DNA of 64,000 nucleotides from Urechis unicinctus (taxonomy: Eukaryota; Annelida; Polychaeta; Xenopneusta; Urechidae): positions 42,641,180 to 42,705,179 of the forward strand of contig CM067358.1 of NCBI GenBank assembly GCA_034190875.2. Reading direction: 5' to 3'. Each line of letters begins with the position of its first letter. The stretch's first letter is position 1. Both the position numbers and the translations under genes were made by a program. Positions 42,850 to 62,614 of this stretch are shown here, piece after piece. Below the pieces are notes generated by a model. It was not told the DNA's origin. It did not search any database and saw only the letters and a program-made list of their open reading frames with translations.

Positions 42850-45308
42850 TGTGTGTGTATGTAAGTATGTGTGTGCGTGTGTACGTATATATGTATATGT
42901 GTATGGTGTCTTGGTATTGGTAAAGTTTTATGCAGCTAGGTGTACTGTGTCTAGAACAATCGAGGAGTCTTCGCGATGGCTGGTATCACAGGGTCGCGAT
43001 GCAGAAGCGATCAAAATCCTGCACCACATCGCTTTGGTCAACAAAGGCACAGACGAACACCTTCCTAAAGACCTTTATTTCGGAGAGGAGCGAAAAAAGA
43101 GGGAGGTAAATCGAAGTATGCACAGCATCGAGGAGGAACATAACAAGCTTATTCGATAAATCTCACCTTCATGGGTCGTTTTGATATAATGCTGACGCGT
43201 GTATGTGACACAGGAACAGTTATCCTCCCAGAAAGGATCCGTCTTAGATCTATTACGAACCCCAAACATGAGAAAGAAAACGCTTATCCTATGGCTTCAT
43301 TGGTATGCAGTAAACGCTGCAGTTTCGCTTCACGCTGGGATGACAGTGTCAATTTGCAGTCCATTGTTATTAAGGGAGAACTCATTTATGTGTTGATGGT
43401 TTGTTATCGTAGGTTTACAGTGAGTTTGGTGTACTATGGACTGTCGTTGAACGCTGGTCGTCTTCCCGGTAGCGTCTACCTCAACTCCTTCCTCCTCAGT
43501 ATGGTGGAAGCCCCTGCCAACCTTATCGGCATTTTCCTTCTTGGTCGAGTTGGGAGACGCTGGGTAACAGGTGGCGCTACCATGTTAGGGGGCGTGGCCA
43601 CTTTATTGTGCGCAGCATTCATCACCAACGAAGGTATGAAACAGTAGTATCACAGAGTTTAAAGCTACACTGTAGCCAACTGTGTGCAGCTCGCTACTTG
43701 TCATAACGTTTTCAAACCACATGGACTGTCGGGGGCGCGCTGCATCTCTCATGCGTTTTTTTTTGTTCGCCATGTTACCTTGATCAATCCAGTTTATGGG
43801 TTTGCTTGTTAACAATTTTTATTTTCGCGATACAGGTCGCAATTTTTGAATTATTTTTTTTAACGTTAGGCATCGATGATGCGCAGAACTGAGAGGTTTT
43901 GTTTTGATATTAAACTAAGGTCAAGGTTATTGAAAATCTGGAACCCCGAATAGCTCCGTGGATAATGGTTCGATTTGCACACATTATATATCATTTTGTA
44001 GCGTAATTCAATTGTTCTAAGCATTTTTTTGCCAAAAAAATAACGGTTTTCCCAAGCGCCACAGATCGAAAAATCGTGGTATCAGTCCAATGTCAACAAA
44101 AGTTTCATAAATATTTCGAGTGCATATAAAACCGTCAATTCTGACCGATGGTTATAAAAAATCGATCACATATGAACTAGCCGCAGTGATACTGTCGCAT
44201 TCTAAGATTTCATGGATGTCGATGTAGTTGTAAACAATGCATTGTTAAAAAAACTCTAGCTGGTCGAAAAACTTTGGTAGCCTAAATCACTTAACATTTT
44301 CATTTTATAATTAATTAACCAATTATTGTCCAATCGTTAACAAATTTACATTTTTTGAAAGCAAATTCAATTGCCAAACTTTGATTATTGACATATCTTA
44401 TCAAAATATCCGTCGTTTTCAAAGCGGGTTGAATTGGAACTTAGTCAATTTTCGTCAACTTTTCGATTGCTTATTACATAGTAAATATCAGTTAAATAGT
44501 CACAAAAATTAGATCAGGCATTGTCAAGGACAGCGCAAATCTAGTCCGCAAATTTTATTGATATTGGTTCCCTCACTTGCGGTAACGAACGAATCAAAGT
44601 TATAAAGGAAATAAAATCTAAAGTTATTGCGTCGTTTCGTCGTCGTTAATGGTCTTATCGTAATATTGTGATCATCTCTACCTTCGAAATTGTCAATTGA
44701 TGCGCAAAACTCAAAGAATTTTTTTTACTTTGACCACAAACTAATGTCAAGATCATCGTTTTTTATATGTATCCTCAATATCTTCCTGGAAAATGATTCG
44801 ATCGTAAAAACAATTTTTTTTTGAAGATAATTCTGAAGATAACCTTGATTATTATAATGGTGATTATGATGACTATGATAAAAAAATGTCATCGAAGCTG
44901 GCCAAGTTTTCCCATGTACCAATGGGTCTATTTATTCAATGGAAGCTACACACCTGATGGCGGACATGCTGGATAGGCTCACCGCATAGCGCGGTTAGAG
45001 TGAGCCCTCTTAACGAAGCTATTAGCTCTCTTGTAGTTTTACTTGTTTATTTATTGGCTATGTAAAACATAAAGATCTACAGAGTGAATGGGTTTTCCCA
45101 ATACAGGTCGTTATAGTATATGAGTTGAGGGTAAACGGAAACAAACACGAAAGTGCTATTCCCTGGTATTTACGTAAAAACTCTCTATTTGTGACGACCA
45201 CACGGCAGTCAATTATAAAGCAATAAAAATTAAAACACCCGGTAAATGTTGATTCGGGTGGATGGGGGTGGGGGGGGGGGGGTGGGGGTAATAGTATATA
45301 TATATATA

Positions 45309-45347
<39 letters not shown>

Positions 45348-45348
45348 C

Positions 45349-45389
<41 letters not shown>

Positions 45390-45676
45390 TAGATATATTT
45401 AGATATATATATATATTCAAATATAGATAAGATATATATATATATGATTAATATATAATAGGAGATATCTATTCTATCTAAAGATCTATTTATATATATA
45501 GATATAGATATATATAGATAATATATCTATACCTCTCTAGATATTTTGCATATAGATTTCTCTTAGGATATATCTCTATAGATATGTCTCTCTCTCTCCC
45601 TCTCTCTTTCTCTATCTCTCTCCTCTCTTCTCTTCCTCTAGATAGATCTCTCTTTGCCTCTCTCTCTCTCTCTATA

Positions 45677-45721
<45 letters not shown>

Positions 45722-45768
45722 CTCTCTCTCTATCTCTCTCTCTCTCTATCTCTCTCTCTCTATCTCTA

Positions 45769-45827
<59 letters not shown>

Positions 45828-46754
45828 ATATATGCCCGTGTGCCTTGCAGGTCTGGAAGATGTGGCAACAGCTCTCTCTGTGGTTGGCAAGGCCTGTGTT
45901 TCAGCTGGTTTTGCAGGAGTCTACGTTTTCACCGCTGAATTATCTCCCACTCAAATTCGAAATATAGCATTTGGTACATCTTCTATGTGGGCGAGAGTTA
46001 GTGGCATGGCAGCGCCATTTGTAGGAGGACCTTTGGTACAATGATTTTGATGTTGGATTAATTAAGAATTGGCAACTATTTCCGTTGCTCTGTGGGAACT
46101 CAAATTCTGAATCGTTTCTCCAGGGCGATGTCTACGCCGGTTTGCCATCCATCATATTTGGTGTATTCGGACTGGTGGCAGGTGGACTGATATTCCTACT
46201 TCCAGAAACTCTCGGGGCCAAGATGCCCGAAACTATAGGAGAAGCAGAGGAATTCGGGAAAGGGTGGGTCATTAATACAACATTTCCAAAACCAACAATT
46301 TGCTTGGTTTGTTATCGAAAAAGCGCGATGATTTATCATGTTATGTGAGTGAAAATCAATCTGCTCAGTTTGTCACCCCGCTCTGGTTTTGTAAGGAAAA
46401 CTTGTCCCACCATTTTCTTACGAAACCCACGTTTGTGTTTATGAATCGAGAAAATGGATACATCGTGCTGTTCTCTCTAGTGAGAGGATCAGGAGAGAAC
46501 CAAGGTTTCTCACGTTCGTGACGGCATTGTTCAATCAATCAAATGGACCATTGATAAGCTTCAAATGGAATTGATGTTGTTTTTTCAGGCCGTCAATGAA
46601 AGAGGAACCTACTACGATAGACATGGACACAGAATTATCACTTGACTATAAACCTCAAAGAGGTATCGACAATAAGTCATTTGAGTCGCCGCACGATGGC
46701 GTGCAAGCAGAGAATGGTCATTATCCGACGGACGCTATATCAACTCAGCTGTAA
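39228..46754 (+). CDS. SLC22-family transporter, copy C (type 2), intact
   Basis: Predicted membrane carrier for organic ions. Ten coding exons: 39228-39614, 40402-40505, 41317-41471, 42162-42330, 42955-43105, 43214-43302, 43413-43633, 45851-46035, 46124-46263, 46589-46754. All phases match, giving 588 aa. It has SDRFGRKKT (exons 2-3), ESSRWL in place of the usual ESPRWL (exon 5), GRRWVTGG (exon 7), [15 protein letters not shown] (exon 8) and [12 protein letters not shown] (exon 9). The C-terminal tail differs completely from type 1 and is acidic and polar. The loop of exon 1 keeps NLSH, NYSH and NRT glycosylation sites. Exon lengths 2-5 and 7-8 equal those of copy A, which supports the chosen splice sites. 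Convergent with pseudogene D. The nearest relative is copy F. Confidence 0.93.
40158..40346. repeat. (CA)n microsatellite in copy C intron 1
   Basis: CA repeat with AAAC interruptions, ending about 55 bp before exon 2. The corresponding tract in F (60003-60344) is about twice as long. Confidence 0.98.
41540..42135. repeat. (GAT)n-like degenerate trinucleotide tract in copy C intron 3
   Basis: About 600 bp of GATGAT, GATAAT and GACGAT mixtures fill the intron up to exon 4. The homologous intron in F has only a short tract. Confidence 0.95.
42368..42870. repeat. (TA)n-rich microsatellite in copy C intron 4
   Basis: Long interrupted TA/TACA tract, then TGTGTG and a stretch matching the B and F introns. 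Confidence 0.97.
45258..45835. repeat. Poly-G, (TA)n and (TC)n compound tract in copy C intron 7
   Basis: A G-rich run at about 45259-45288 is followed by TA repeats, AGATAT variants, CT repeats and again TA, ending just before the exon 8 acceptor GCCTTGCAG. Confidence 0.97.
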
Positions 46755-47381
46755 ATATCTGAGTTGACAAAATCCTCTTCAAATATATATTACTTTTTAA
46801 TGAAATCGAGTGAATATATTATGCATTGTATAGCGTCGATGTACTTCATACAGCATGTGAAATATGTCCCAAGATTCACCTCAATTGTTTACTGCTGCTG
46901 ATGTAACACAATTCTGTACCACAGCTCAACATTTGTATCAATGCTATGTAAAAATTAAGCAAATGCCTTCAAGAAGTTTCAGTGACCAATTAATTGACAG
47001 TGATGATTAGTAACTCAGTTGCCTCGAAATGAAACCTATGATTGTACAACCCAGACTGTGCTGATAAATAATCTACTCCATCAACTGAGGGCACACAATT
47101 CGTCGTGTAGTTAACACCCACTTACGCAGAAAATGATGACAATTTTCGACGGTAGTAGCGTGGTCATAAGAACTTAAGGATGAATGATACAAATAAAGGT
47201 AGAATGCAGGGTCTATATAATCAAGTCACTTACCTAATTATATCAAGAATAAATTTTCACATCATATTAACTGACACGGATTCAAAATCTGATATGGAAA
47301 GCTATTAAGCTTAATCGTCATTTTGTGGAATTTTGCGTCCGTTTCTAAGCAATATATATACGAAAATCTACTTTTTATTCT
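46755..47381. other. Shared 3' intergenic segment between copies C and D
   Basis: The inverted counterpart of 34749-35421 and 54587-55220. Confidence 0.7.
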
Positions 47382-49517
47382 CTATAATTGAGTAGATGAG
47401 AGCCGGTTTTTAAGCTGGGACGTGGAGTCTATTGTGTAAGGGTATTAGACCGTGATGCCCTTTCCGCTGTCCCCGTCTGACTTCCTTGTCGACTCGTTCT
47501 CCTCTTCCTTTGTGGGCAAACTGTTAACACACCGGAAACAACAAAACTCATTATCCAGAAAAAATAAAAGCAAGACAAAAAGGTAAAGCGTATGATGGTC
47601 CCATCAGTTTGCGTTATCCACGAGGTATGATCTTAGTCGCACCTTTTGCCGCCAAACACTTCCGCTTCTTCAACAGTTTCCGGCAGCCTAGCACCCAGTG
47701 TTTCCGGCAGGAGGAAAATTAAGCTTCCGGCGACCAAACCAAACACGCCGAATAAGATTGAGGGCTGGCCAGCATAGACGTCCGCCTGGGTGAGTCATAG
47801 CGGGGACATGGTTAAGCTACAGGTGGGCGTCAGGCGTCTCATCTAAGCATGAATACCTTTCATAATATCAGATGCTGTTTGATTACCAATATGACATATC
47901 CATGTAAAGCGTAGTTACCAGAGGACCCCCCACGAAGGGTGCCGCCATGCCACTGATGCGCGCGAACATGGATCACGTACCGAGGGCGATGTTACGAATT
48001 GGAGTGGGTGATAGCTCAGCTGTGAACACGTATATCCCACCAAATCCCACTGACACACATGCCTTGCCGATCACTGACAAAGCAGTGACTACTGTCGATA
48101 AATCTAAGTTGGAAAGTAAACAAAGTCAGTGGTGATGCGAGGCCAATATCACGAAAAGGAGCTTTCATAAACGAGATAAATAACCAAAATCAATACAAGA
48201 TTTATTGACCAATGAAAAAAACAAATATGAAATTGTTATTTATTAATTTTATTTCGCAGATTGCTTGAGTGAACTTACTTTCATTCTGGATGAATGGGAT
48301 GCACAAGAGAGTTGCCACGCCCCCAATAACAGTAGCGCCCCCTGTCACCCAGCGTCGTCCAATACGTGAGATGAGAAATATGGCAATTAGTTGGGCAGGT
48401 ACTTCTTCCACGCTCAACAGGAAGGAGTTGAGATAGACACTTACGGGAAGCCGCCGGGCATTTAATGACAAGCCATAGTATACCAAACTCACAGTAAACC
48501 TGCGGACAAATCGCTTTGTGGTATTCTACAAATGAAGTGCTCTAACTTTGATATTGTATTCCCCGAAGACATAATAAAGTTAAAGTGCAAATAAATGGTC
48601 TTCCAGAGACGACTAAACATTGACTTACATAGAATGTGTATTTTATACTGACGTTTTCAAAGCAATAGAGAATAGATAGGTTAATATTCTTTTAGTGATG
48701 CCTTACCAATGAAGTCACAGAATCAGTGATGCCTTACCAATGAAGCCACAGAATCTTTTTCCGAATGTTTGGTGTACAGCACAAATCCGCAAATGTTCCT
48801 TTCTTACTACTTCCTCCCTAATGACCACAAATATTGCGTCTGAACATCAGATTCTAGCTGAATATAAACCAGTAACATGGTTCAAAGGTCATGTTAACAA
48901 TTCAGTATCACATTTTAGAAAAAAAATTACTCACATGGTGCAATTTTAACTAGATAGTAGCTGGTTACTAATTGCAGCATTAAAATACATGAAACAGGAA
49001 ATACTGACACTTCTGAGTTTTCGCTCCTCTTCAAAATGGAGGTCTTTTGGAACCCCCTCGTCTGTACCCATGTTAACTCTGGCCACTTTGTGTAGGATTT
49101 GTATTGCTTCTTCATCTCGATCTTGTGAGACCAGCCAGCGTGGAGACTCGTGCAGAACACTGATTAATATCGAATCAGTTGTATTTGACGCTAATCAGAC
49201 GTACAACTCAATATGGCTCATGCGCAATGAATTATTTATGCTTTTACTACATTCAACAAAAGTGCAGATTAAAGCAGCTATGTTTACAAAAGGGTCTACA
49301 TAGTACATTTGTTTCACTAAAATAAATGATGAACTTACAGTATAAGGATAAAGAAGAGGATAAGAGGACAAATGAAGATGGCCTCGAAATAGAAGTGGTC
49401 CCGCACGAAGTAAGCGACTCCCGGAACGACCATGCTACCGATGGCGATGATGATGTTCCACGAGACGCCGAACGTAGAGCGCCACTGCTGCTCGTAATTT
49501 CAGCCACTGCAACATAT

Positions 49518-49551
<34 letters not shown>

Positions 49552-49556
49552 ATAAC

Positions 49557-49587
<31 letters not shown>

Positions 49588-49600
49588 TTATGTATATATA

Positions 49601-49665
<65 letters not shown>

Positions 49666-50140
49666 ATGCGTGTGTGTGTGTGTGCATGTGTCTGCGCGTG
49701 TGTGTCTATGTGATCTCTCTCACTTTACTATCGTGTCCTTACCTATGACGTACATAACCAAGTTGACGTTAGGGGCGCTGACTCCCATGAGGACTCGCCC
49801 AACAGCAAAACCTATATACGATGGAGAGTAAAGGCAAAGGAAAGCGGCTCCTGTTCGCAGCGTGTGTAAACAGAGTACTGTCGTTTTCCGGCCAAGCCTT
49901 GTGCCGCCAAACGAAAGCAAAAATAAACATAACATTCAGTTCAAATTGAAGTGCGCATTACATCAAAGCCAAGCAATCAGAGATGGGAACACGGTGTGGT
50001 ATATTGTGCTGATTCAGCAGATCGATGGTAGAATACCTGTCAGAGAATGGGCCTGTGATGATGCAGCCTACCATCCAGCCAGCCATGTATAGAGTGGAGA
50101 TCAACTGTACCTGCCATCCGCGGTCACATACCAGGTCCCA
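47382..50140 (-). pseudogene. SLC22-family copy D (type 1), pseudogene
   Basis: Exons 2-10 are recognisable: 50037-50140, 49743-49897, 49339-49506, 49009-49159, 48738-48817, 48279-48499, 47919-48103, 47643-47785, 47382-47520. Exon 1 is absent. Lesions against copy A: one base lost in exon 4 (AGCAGCAGTGGCGC for AGCAGCAGGTGGCGC), which shifts the frame; a stop in exon 8 (ACG TGA TCC for ACG TCA TCC); a stop in exon 10 (GTC TAA); and a 6-bp in-frame loss in exon 6. Most splice sites are still consensus, so decay looks recent. Convergent with copy C. Confidence 0.88.
49517..49695. repeat. (TA)n/(GT)n microsatellite in copy D intron 3
   Basis: The same compound tract as in copy A intron 3, but shorter. 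Confidence 0.97.
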
Positions 50141-50277
50141 CTGAATAGCAAACATAACACATAACAATAACACAACAATAACACGTAACAATATGTCGTT
50201 GCTTATCCCATTTTCATTCACCATCCATTGGTCCAGGAATGACATGAAACACACGGGTTTTATATTTTTTTTCGACA

Positions 50278-50665
50278 GATAGATGATAGCACTAAGATAA
50301 TGTAAGGTGATAATAGCACTAAGATAATGTAAGGTGATAATAGCACTAAGATAATGTAAGGTGATAATAGCACTAAGATAATGTAAGGTGATAATAGCAC
50401 TAAGATAATGTAAGGTGATAATAGCACTAAGATGATAAGGTGATAATAGCACTAAGATAATGTAAGGTGATAATAGCACTAAGATAATGTAAGGTGATAA
50501 TAGCACTAAGATAATGTAAGGTGATAATAGCACTAAGATGATGTAAGGTGATAATAGCACTAAGATAATGTAAGGTGATAATAGCACTAAGATAATGTAA
50601 GGTGATAATAGCACTAAGATGATGTAAGGTGATAATAGAACTAAGATGATATAAGATGATAATAG
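50278..50665. repeat. 27-bp minisatellite in copy D intron 1
   Basis: About 14 units of TAGCACTAAGATAATGTAAG plus GTGATAA, the reverse complement of the copy A array at 31070-31600. Confidence 0.97.
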
Positions 50666-50964
50666 TAGATAATACCGCGCACTCTATAAATAACTTACGT
50701 TTATACTTTCACAAAGGTTACATTATGTAGATTTCGTCAAATCTTCACATATAAAAGTTGTAGGCTACACCCACGAGATAATAAGTAAATTGCGTCCCAC
50801 CAAAAAGTACCCTATATGATAAAATGAAAGTTGGAGCACTGTCCTCACATGACAGGGAACGTGTTGCGCCAACGCTCACTGGAGATTTAAACAGAAACCT
50901 CCTTGTCGTGTACAGCAATGCTTGAAGGACCCCCTGTCGTTGGAGCCAGCATGGCTACACATAA

Positions 50965-51018
<54 letters not shown>

Positions 51019-51033
51019 GATATATATATATAT

Positions 51034-51080
<47 letters not shown>

Positions 51081-51345
51081 TATATATATATACATATATA
51101 TATATCATATATATATATACATATATATATAGATATATATATATATATATATATCTATATATAAATGTATGTATACATATATACATCTATATAGACATAT
51201 ACATATATATATAGGGTATATATATGTATATATATATTATAGGAGAGATCTCTATATTTTATTTCTATCTATACAGAGAGATCTCTATATAAATATATAT
51301 ATATATCTATCTCCCTTTCTGTCTCTCTATATCTCCCTCCTATAT

Positions 51346-51383
<38 letters not shown>

Positions 51384-51490
51384 CTCTCTATCTCTATCTA
51401 TCTATCTCTCTCTATCTCTCTCTCTCTATCTATCTATCTCTATCTCTCTATATATCTATATATATATATATATATATCTATATATATATG
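50965..51490. repeat. (TA)n and (TC)n compound microsatellite
   Basis: TA repeats with GATATA variants, then CT-rich repeats. It corresponds to the (TA)n upstream of copy A at 28742-28876. Confidence 0.97.
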
Positions 51491-51656
51491 CACTTACCAG
51501 CATTATTCCAATTAACGAATCAACACATGGAACTTTAAACAAAAACTTTACTTTTAACCCACACGGGATCCAAGATACTTACGCTTATTGACTGGCATTC
51601 TGGCACCTGGACTGATTCCTTTCTATCCAGGTGTAACATCTGTCAGGTTTGGCGAA

Positions 51657-52356
51657 TTTTTGGTTTGATGAAGTGTTGGATTATGTAGGAGGCGCTGGTG
51701 CCTACCAGATCTGCGTTATGTTCTTCATCCTGGCGCTTGGGTTGGTCAGCATCGATGCCATACGGATTAACTTCGCAGGGGGTGCAATGGAACATTGATG
51801 CAACATACCAGCTCTGGCGAACCTGACGCATGATCATCAGAAATACGTCGGGGTTCCCGCAAGCAGTGACGGAGGAAACAGCAGCTGTTATAGATACACA
51901 CTTCACTATTCTCACTATTCACTGGGTGTGCAATTTAATAAAAAGAATTAACACGAATGGCCGCATGGTGGTGTTTTATGCATTTGCTTACGATAACCGG
52001 AACCGGTCATGTACGTCATAGGTAAGGACACGATAGTAAAGTGAGAGAGATCACAAATTCACACACGCGCACGCACACAATACACACACACACACACACA
52101 CATGTTTTATATATATAGATATATATATATAGATATATATAGGTAGAGAGATATATAGTAAAGTGAGAGAGACAAATACACACGCGCACGCAGATATACA
52201 CACACAGAGATATATATATATAGATATATATATATATATATATGTATTCATATATATATATATATATATGTATTCACATATATATATATATAAATATACA
52301 TATATATATATTTATATATATATATACATATATATATACATGTATATATATATATA

Positions 52357-52390
<34 letters not shown>

Positions 52391-52391
52391 A

Positions 52392-52428
<37 letters not shown>

Positions 52429-54586
52429 ATATATATATATATAAATATGTTGCAGTGGCTGAGATAACGAGCAGCAGATGGCGCTCTACGTTCGGCGTCT
52501 CGTGGAACATCATCATCGCCATCGGTAGCATGGTCGTTCCGGGAGTCGCTTACTTCGTGCGGGACCACTTCTATTTCGAGGCCATCTTCATTTGGCCTCT
52601 TATCCTCTTCTTTATCCTTATACTGTAAGTTCATCATTTTTTGTAGTGAAACAAATATACAATGTAAACACTTTTGTTAACATAGCTGCTTCAATCTGCA
52701 TTCTTGTTGAATGTAGGTAAAGCAAAAATAATTCATTGCGCATGAGCCATATTGAGTTGTACGTCTGAATAGCGTCAAAAAACAATTGATTCGATATTAA
52801 ATCGTGTTCTTCACGAGTCTCCACGCTGGCTGGTCTCACAAGATCGAGATGAAGAAGCAATACACATCCTACACAAAGTGGCCAGCGTTAACATGGGTTC
52901 AGACGAGGGGGTTCCAAAAGACCTCCATTTTGAAGAGGAGAGAAAACTCTTTCATGTATTTTAATACTGCAATTAGTAACCAGCTACTATCTAGTTAAAA
53001 TTGCACCATATGAATAATTTATATCTCAAATGTGATAATTACATTTTATTCTGTCTCCTGAATTGTTAACATGACCTTTGAACCATGTTACTGGTTTATA
53101 TTCAGCTAGAATCTGATGTTCAGATGCAATATATGTGGTCATTAGGGAGGAAGTAGTAAGAAAGGAACATTTGCGGATTTGTGCCGTACACCAAACATTC
53201 GGAAAAAGACTTTGATTCTGTGGCTTCGTTGGTAAGGCATCACTGATTCTGTGACTTCATTGGTAAGGCATCACTGAAAGAATATTGACCTATCTATTCT
53301 CTGTTGCTATAAAAATGTCAGTGTAAAATACATATTCTATGTAAGTCATTGGTAAGTCGTCTCTGGAAGACCGTTCATTTGCACATTAACTCCATTATGT
53401 CTTCGGGGAATACAATATCAAAATTTAGAATACCACAAAGAGATTTGTCTGCAGGTTCACCGGGAGTTTGGTATACTATGGCTAGTCATTAAATGCCGGT
53501 GTCTATCTCAACTCCTTCCTGTTGAGCGTGGAAGAAGTACCTGCCCAACTAATTGCCATATTTCTCATCTCACGTACTGGACGACGCTGGGTGACAGGGG
53601 GCGCTATTGTTATTGGGGGCGTGGCAACTCTCTTGTGCATCCCATTCATCCAGAATGAAAGTAAGTTCACTCAAGCCAATCTGCCAAATAAAATTATTCC
53701 ACCATTAAAATTAATAAATAACAATTTCATATTGGTTTATATATTTGGTCAATAACTCTTGTATTGATTTGGGTTATTTATCTCGTTTATGAAAGCACCT
53801 TTTCGTGATATTGGCCTCGCATCACCACTGACTTTGTTTACTTTCCAACTTAGATTTATCGACAGTAGTCACTGCTTTGTCAGTGATCGGCAAGGCATGT
53901 GTGTCAGTGGGATTTGGTGGGATATACGTATTCACAGCTGAGCTATCACCCACTCCAATTCGTAACATCGCCTTCGGTACGTCATCCATGTTCGCGCGCA
54001 TCAGTGGCATTGCGACACCCTTCGTGGGGGGTCCTCTGGTTAGTACGCTTTAATTTGATATTTCATATTGGTAATCAAACAGCATCTGATATTATTGAAG
54101 GTATTCAAGCTTAGATGAGACGCCTGATACACACCTGTAGCTTAACCATGTCCCCGCTATGAATCACCCAGGCGGACGTCTATGCTGGCCTGCCCTCAAT
54201 CTTATTCAGCGTATTTGGTTTGGTCGCCGGCAGCTTAATTTTCCTCCTGCCGGAAACACTGGGTGCTAAGCTGCCGAAAACTGTTAAAGAAGCGGAGGTG
54301 TTTGGCGGCAAAAGGTGCGACTAAGATCATAACACGTGGATAACGCAAACTGATGGGACGGACCATCATACGCTTAACCTTCTTTTTCTTGCTTTTACTA
54401 TTTCTGGATAATGAGTTTTTATGTTGCTGGTGTGCCAACAGTTTGCCCACAAAGGAAGAGGAGAACAAGTCGACGAGGAAGTCAGACGGGGACAGCGGGA
54501 AGGGCATCACGGTCTACAACCCTTACACGTCAGACTCCCCGTCCCAGCTTAAAACCGGCTCTCATCTACTCAATTATAGAGAATAA
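51657..54586 (+). pseudogene. SLC22-family copy E (type 1), heavily decayed pseudogene
   Basis: The start codon is lost (GAAGATGAGG in copy A reads GAATTTTTGG). Exon 1 has a stop (EHW to EH-stop) and breaks off after NYSHYSL. A deletion joins intron 1 sequence to the last bases of exon 3 (about 52009), removing exon 2 and most of exon 3. Exon 4 (52456-52624) is open. Exon 5 (about 52807-52949) has lost its acceptor and its donor. Exon 6 is 53146-53231. Exon 7 (53455-53660) has an in-frame TAG and a 15-bp deletion. Exons 8 (53854-54038), 9 (54172-54314) and 10 (54442-54586, shifted end) remain readable. Convergent with intact copy F. Confidence 0.9.
52080..52450. repeat. (CA)n/(TA)n microsatellite before copy E exon 4
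   Basis: Compound tract including a duplicated AGTAAAGTGAGAGAGA segment at about 52035 and 52158. It leads directly into exon 4. Confidence 0.97.
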
Positions 54587-55220
54587 AAAGTAGATTTTCT
54601 AATATATATTGCTAAGAAACGAACGCCAAAATTCCACAAAATGACCGTTAAGTTTAATAGCTTTCCATATCAGATTTTGAATGTGTGTCAGTTAATATGA
54701 TGTGAAAATTTATTCTTTATATAAGCAGGTGAGTGACTCGCTTATATAGACCCTGCATTCAATCTTTATTTGTATCATTCATTCTTAAGTTCTTATGACC
54801 ACGCTACTACCGTCGAAAATGGTCATCAATTTCTGCGTAAGTGGGTGTTAACTACACGACGAATTGTTTGCCCTCAGTTGATGGAGTAGATTATTTATCA
54901 GCACAGTCTGGGTTGTACATCTTTAGATGTCAATCATAGGTTTCATTTCGAGGCAACTGAATTCCTAATCATCACTGTCAATTAATTGGTCACTGAAACT
55001 TCTTCTTGAAGGCATTTGCTCAATTTAAACATAGCATTGATACAAATGTTGAGCTGTGGTACAGAATTGTGTTACAACAGCAGTAAACATTTGAGGTGAA
55101 TCTTGGGACATCATTAACATGTTGTCTGAGGTACATCGACGCTATACAATGCATAATATATTCACTCGATTTCATTAAAAAGTAATATATATTTGAAGAG
55201 GATTTTGTCAACTATGCTAT
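54587..55220. other. Shared 3' intergenic segment between copies E and F
   Basis: The direct counterpart of 34749-35421 and inverted counterpart of 46755-47381. Confidence 0.7.
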
Positions 55221-61394
<6,174 letters not shown>

Positions 61395-62610
61395 TTTCCT
61401 TTTCCTTCAAGACGTCTTGTTCCAGATTTGCACGTCTTGTTCCGAGATTTGCTGTTACGGAGTTGATCCCAGCACACTATGGGCTTTCACCTTGGCCCGT
61501 TATGGTCCTGGTACAACTTACTCGTATACCACTGACCAACAAACCAACCAACCGACTGAGCTTCAACTGACCATTATATAACCACGATCGCACAGCCTCA
61601 GTTTCATGTGATGACTCGTCCAAGTGCGACCATGGACTCCCGCGTGGTTCGGTTTGAGAAGCAGACGATTTCATTTGGTGTCATGTTTTTTATGATAAGT
61701 ACATGGCGATGAGTTGAAGGTAATTGTTGTGCCGAGGCAGTTATCAGTTCAAGGGTTCCTGCATCAGTAATAGGAGCCAAAGATACTGTATCCGTGATAA
61801 GAGAGACACTTATCTGGATCACCCTTACGACGATGGTTAGCCATAGACACTGCAACGAGATCAACAACGACGGGTCCAAATTAATGTTGAGAATAATTAA
61901 CTTTTTCCATCTTTTTATTTTCATCTGTTCGACATTCAGTCTCCCAGTGGTCTGTAAAGGGACCAGGATCCTACGAGGACCTTCATAAGACAGAACGGTT
62001 ATGTTCTGCGACATCCCTTTCTATTAAATTGTCATTAAATATGTGCTTGCGATATATATCATCACCATGATTATCTTTATCATCATCATTATCATTATTG
62101 TCATCATTGTCCTCATCTTAACCCACCTCCCCATCGTCGTTGTCTCGGTTAGCATCTTCTAAGATTATTAACCGCCCCACGCAGAAAGTGCTCTGGATTT
62201 GACCCAGTATGGACCACAGGAGCTCCATGCTTAGCTTGAACTACATATCTGTGACCAATAATGAAAGTGAACCCAAACTACAGGCGCTCCATGTTAGCTT
62301 GAACTACAATAAATAAGCTCTGGATTGCATGGACCACAGGCGCTCCATGCTTAAATACATATCTCAGCAATAAACAATTTAGGTCAAAGTATCAAAACAA
62401 CCTGTCAAAAGCATCACATGCCGAGCATGTTCTGTTGCACGAAGAAATGCGAAGTCACTATTATCGCGTCGATCGCGTGAGAATGAGTGTCAGAAGGTGG
62501 AGCCTAAGGGGTTATGTCTTCACCGCTGTGATGATAAATGCCAACACCACACGAAGAAACCTTCTACACATAATTCTCGTATCTGTTCATCTCTCTCTCA
62601 ATTGGAATGT
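61395..62610 (-). other. 5' flank of SLC22 copy F
   Basis: It mirrors 38020-39227. A GAT/ATC-rich stretch lies at 62050-62120. At 62190-62350 a segment containing GGACCACAGG and GCTCCATGCTTA is locally triplicated, which is not seen in the copy C flank. It probably holds the promoter; no core element was identified. Confidence 0.5.
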
Positions 62611-62614
62611 GTTG

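Larger units (their letters stand above)
38006..50690. repeat. Amplicon unit 2, inverted (SLC22 C and D, convergent)
   Basis: The order is reversed compared with units 1 and 3: type 2 gene on plus, type 1 on minus. The left edge (38020-39227) mirrors 61395-62610. The right edge stops after the intron 1 minisatellite of D, so D exon 1 is absent. Confidence 0.75.
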
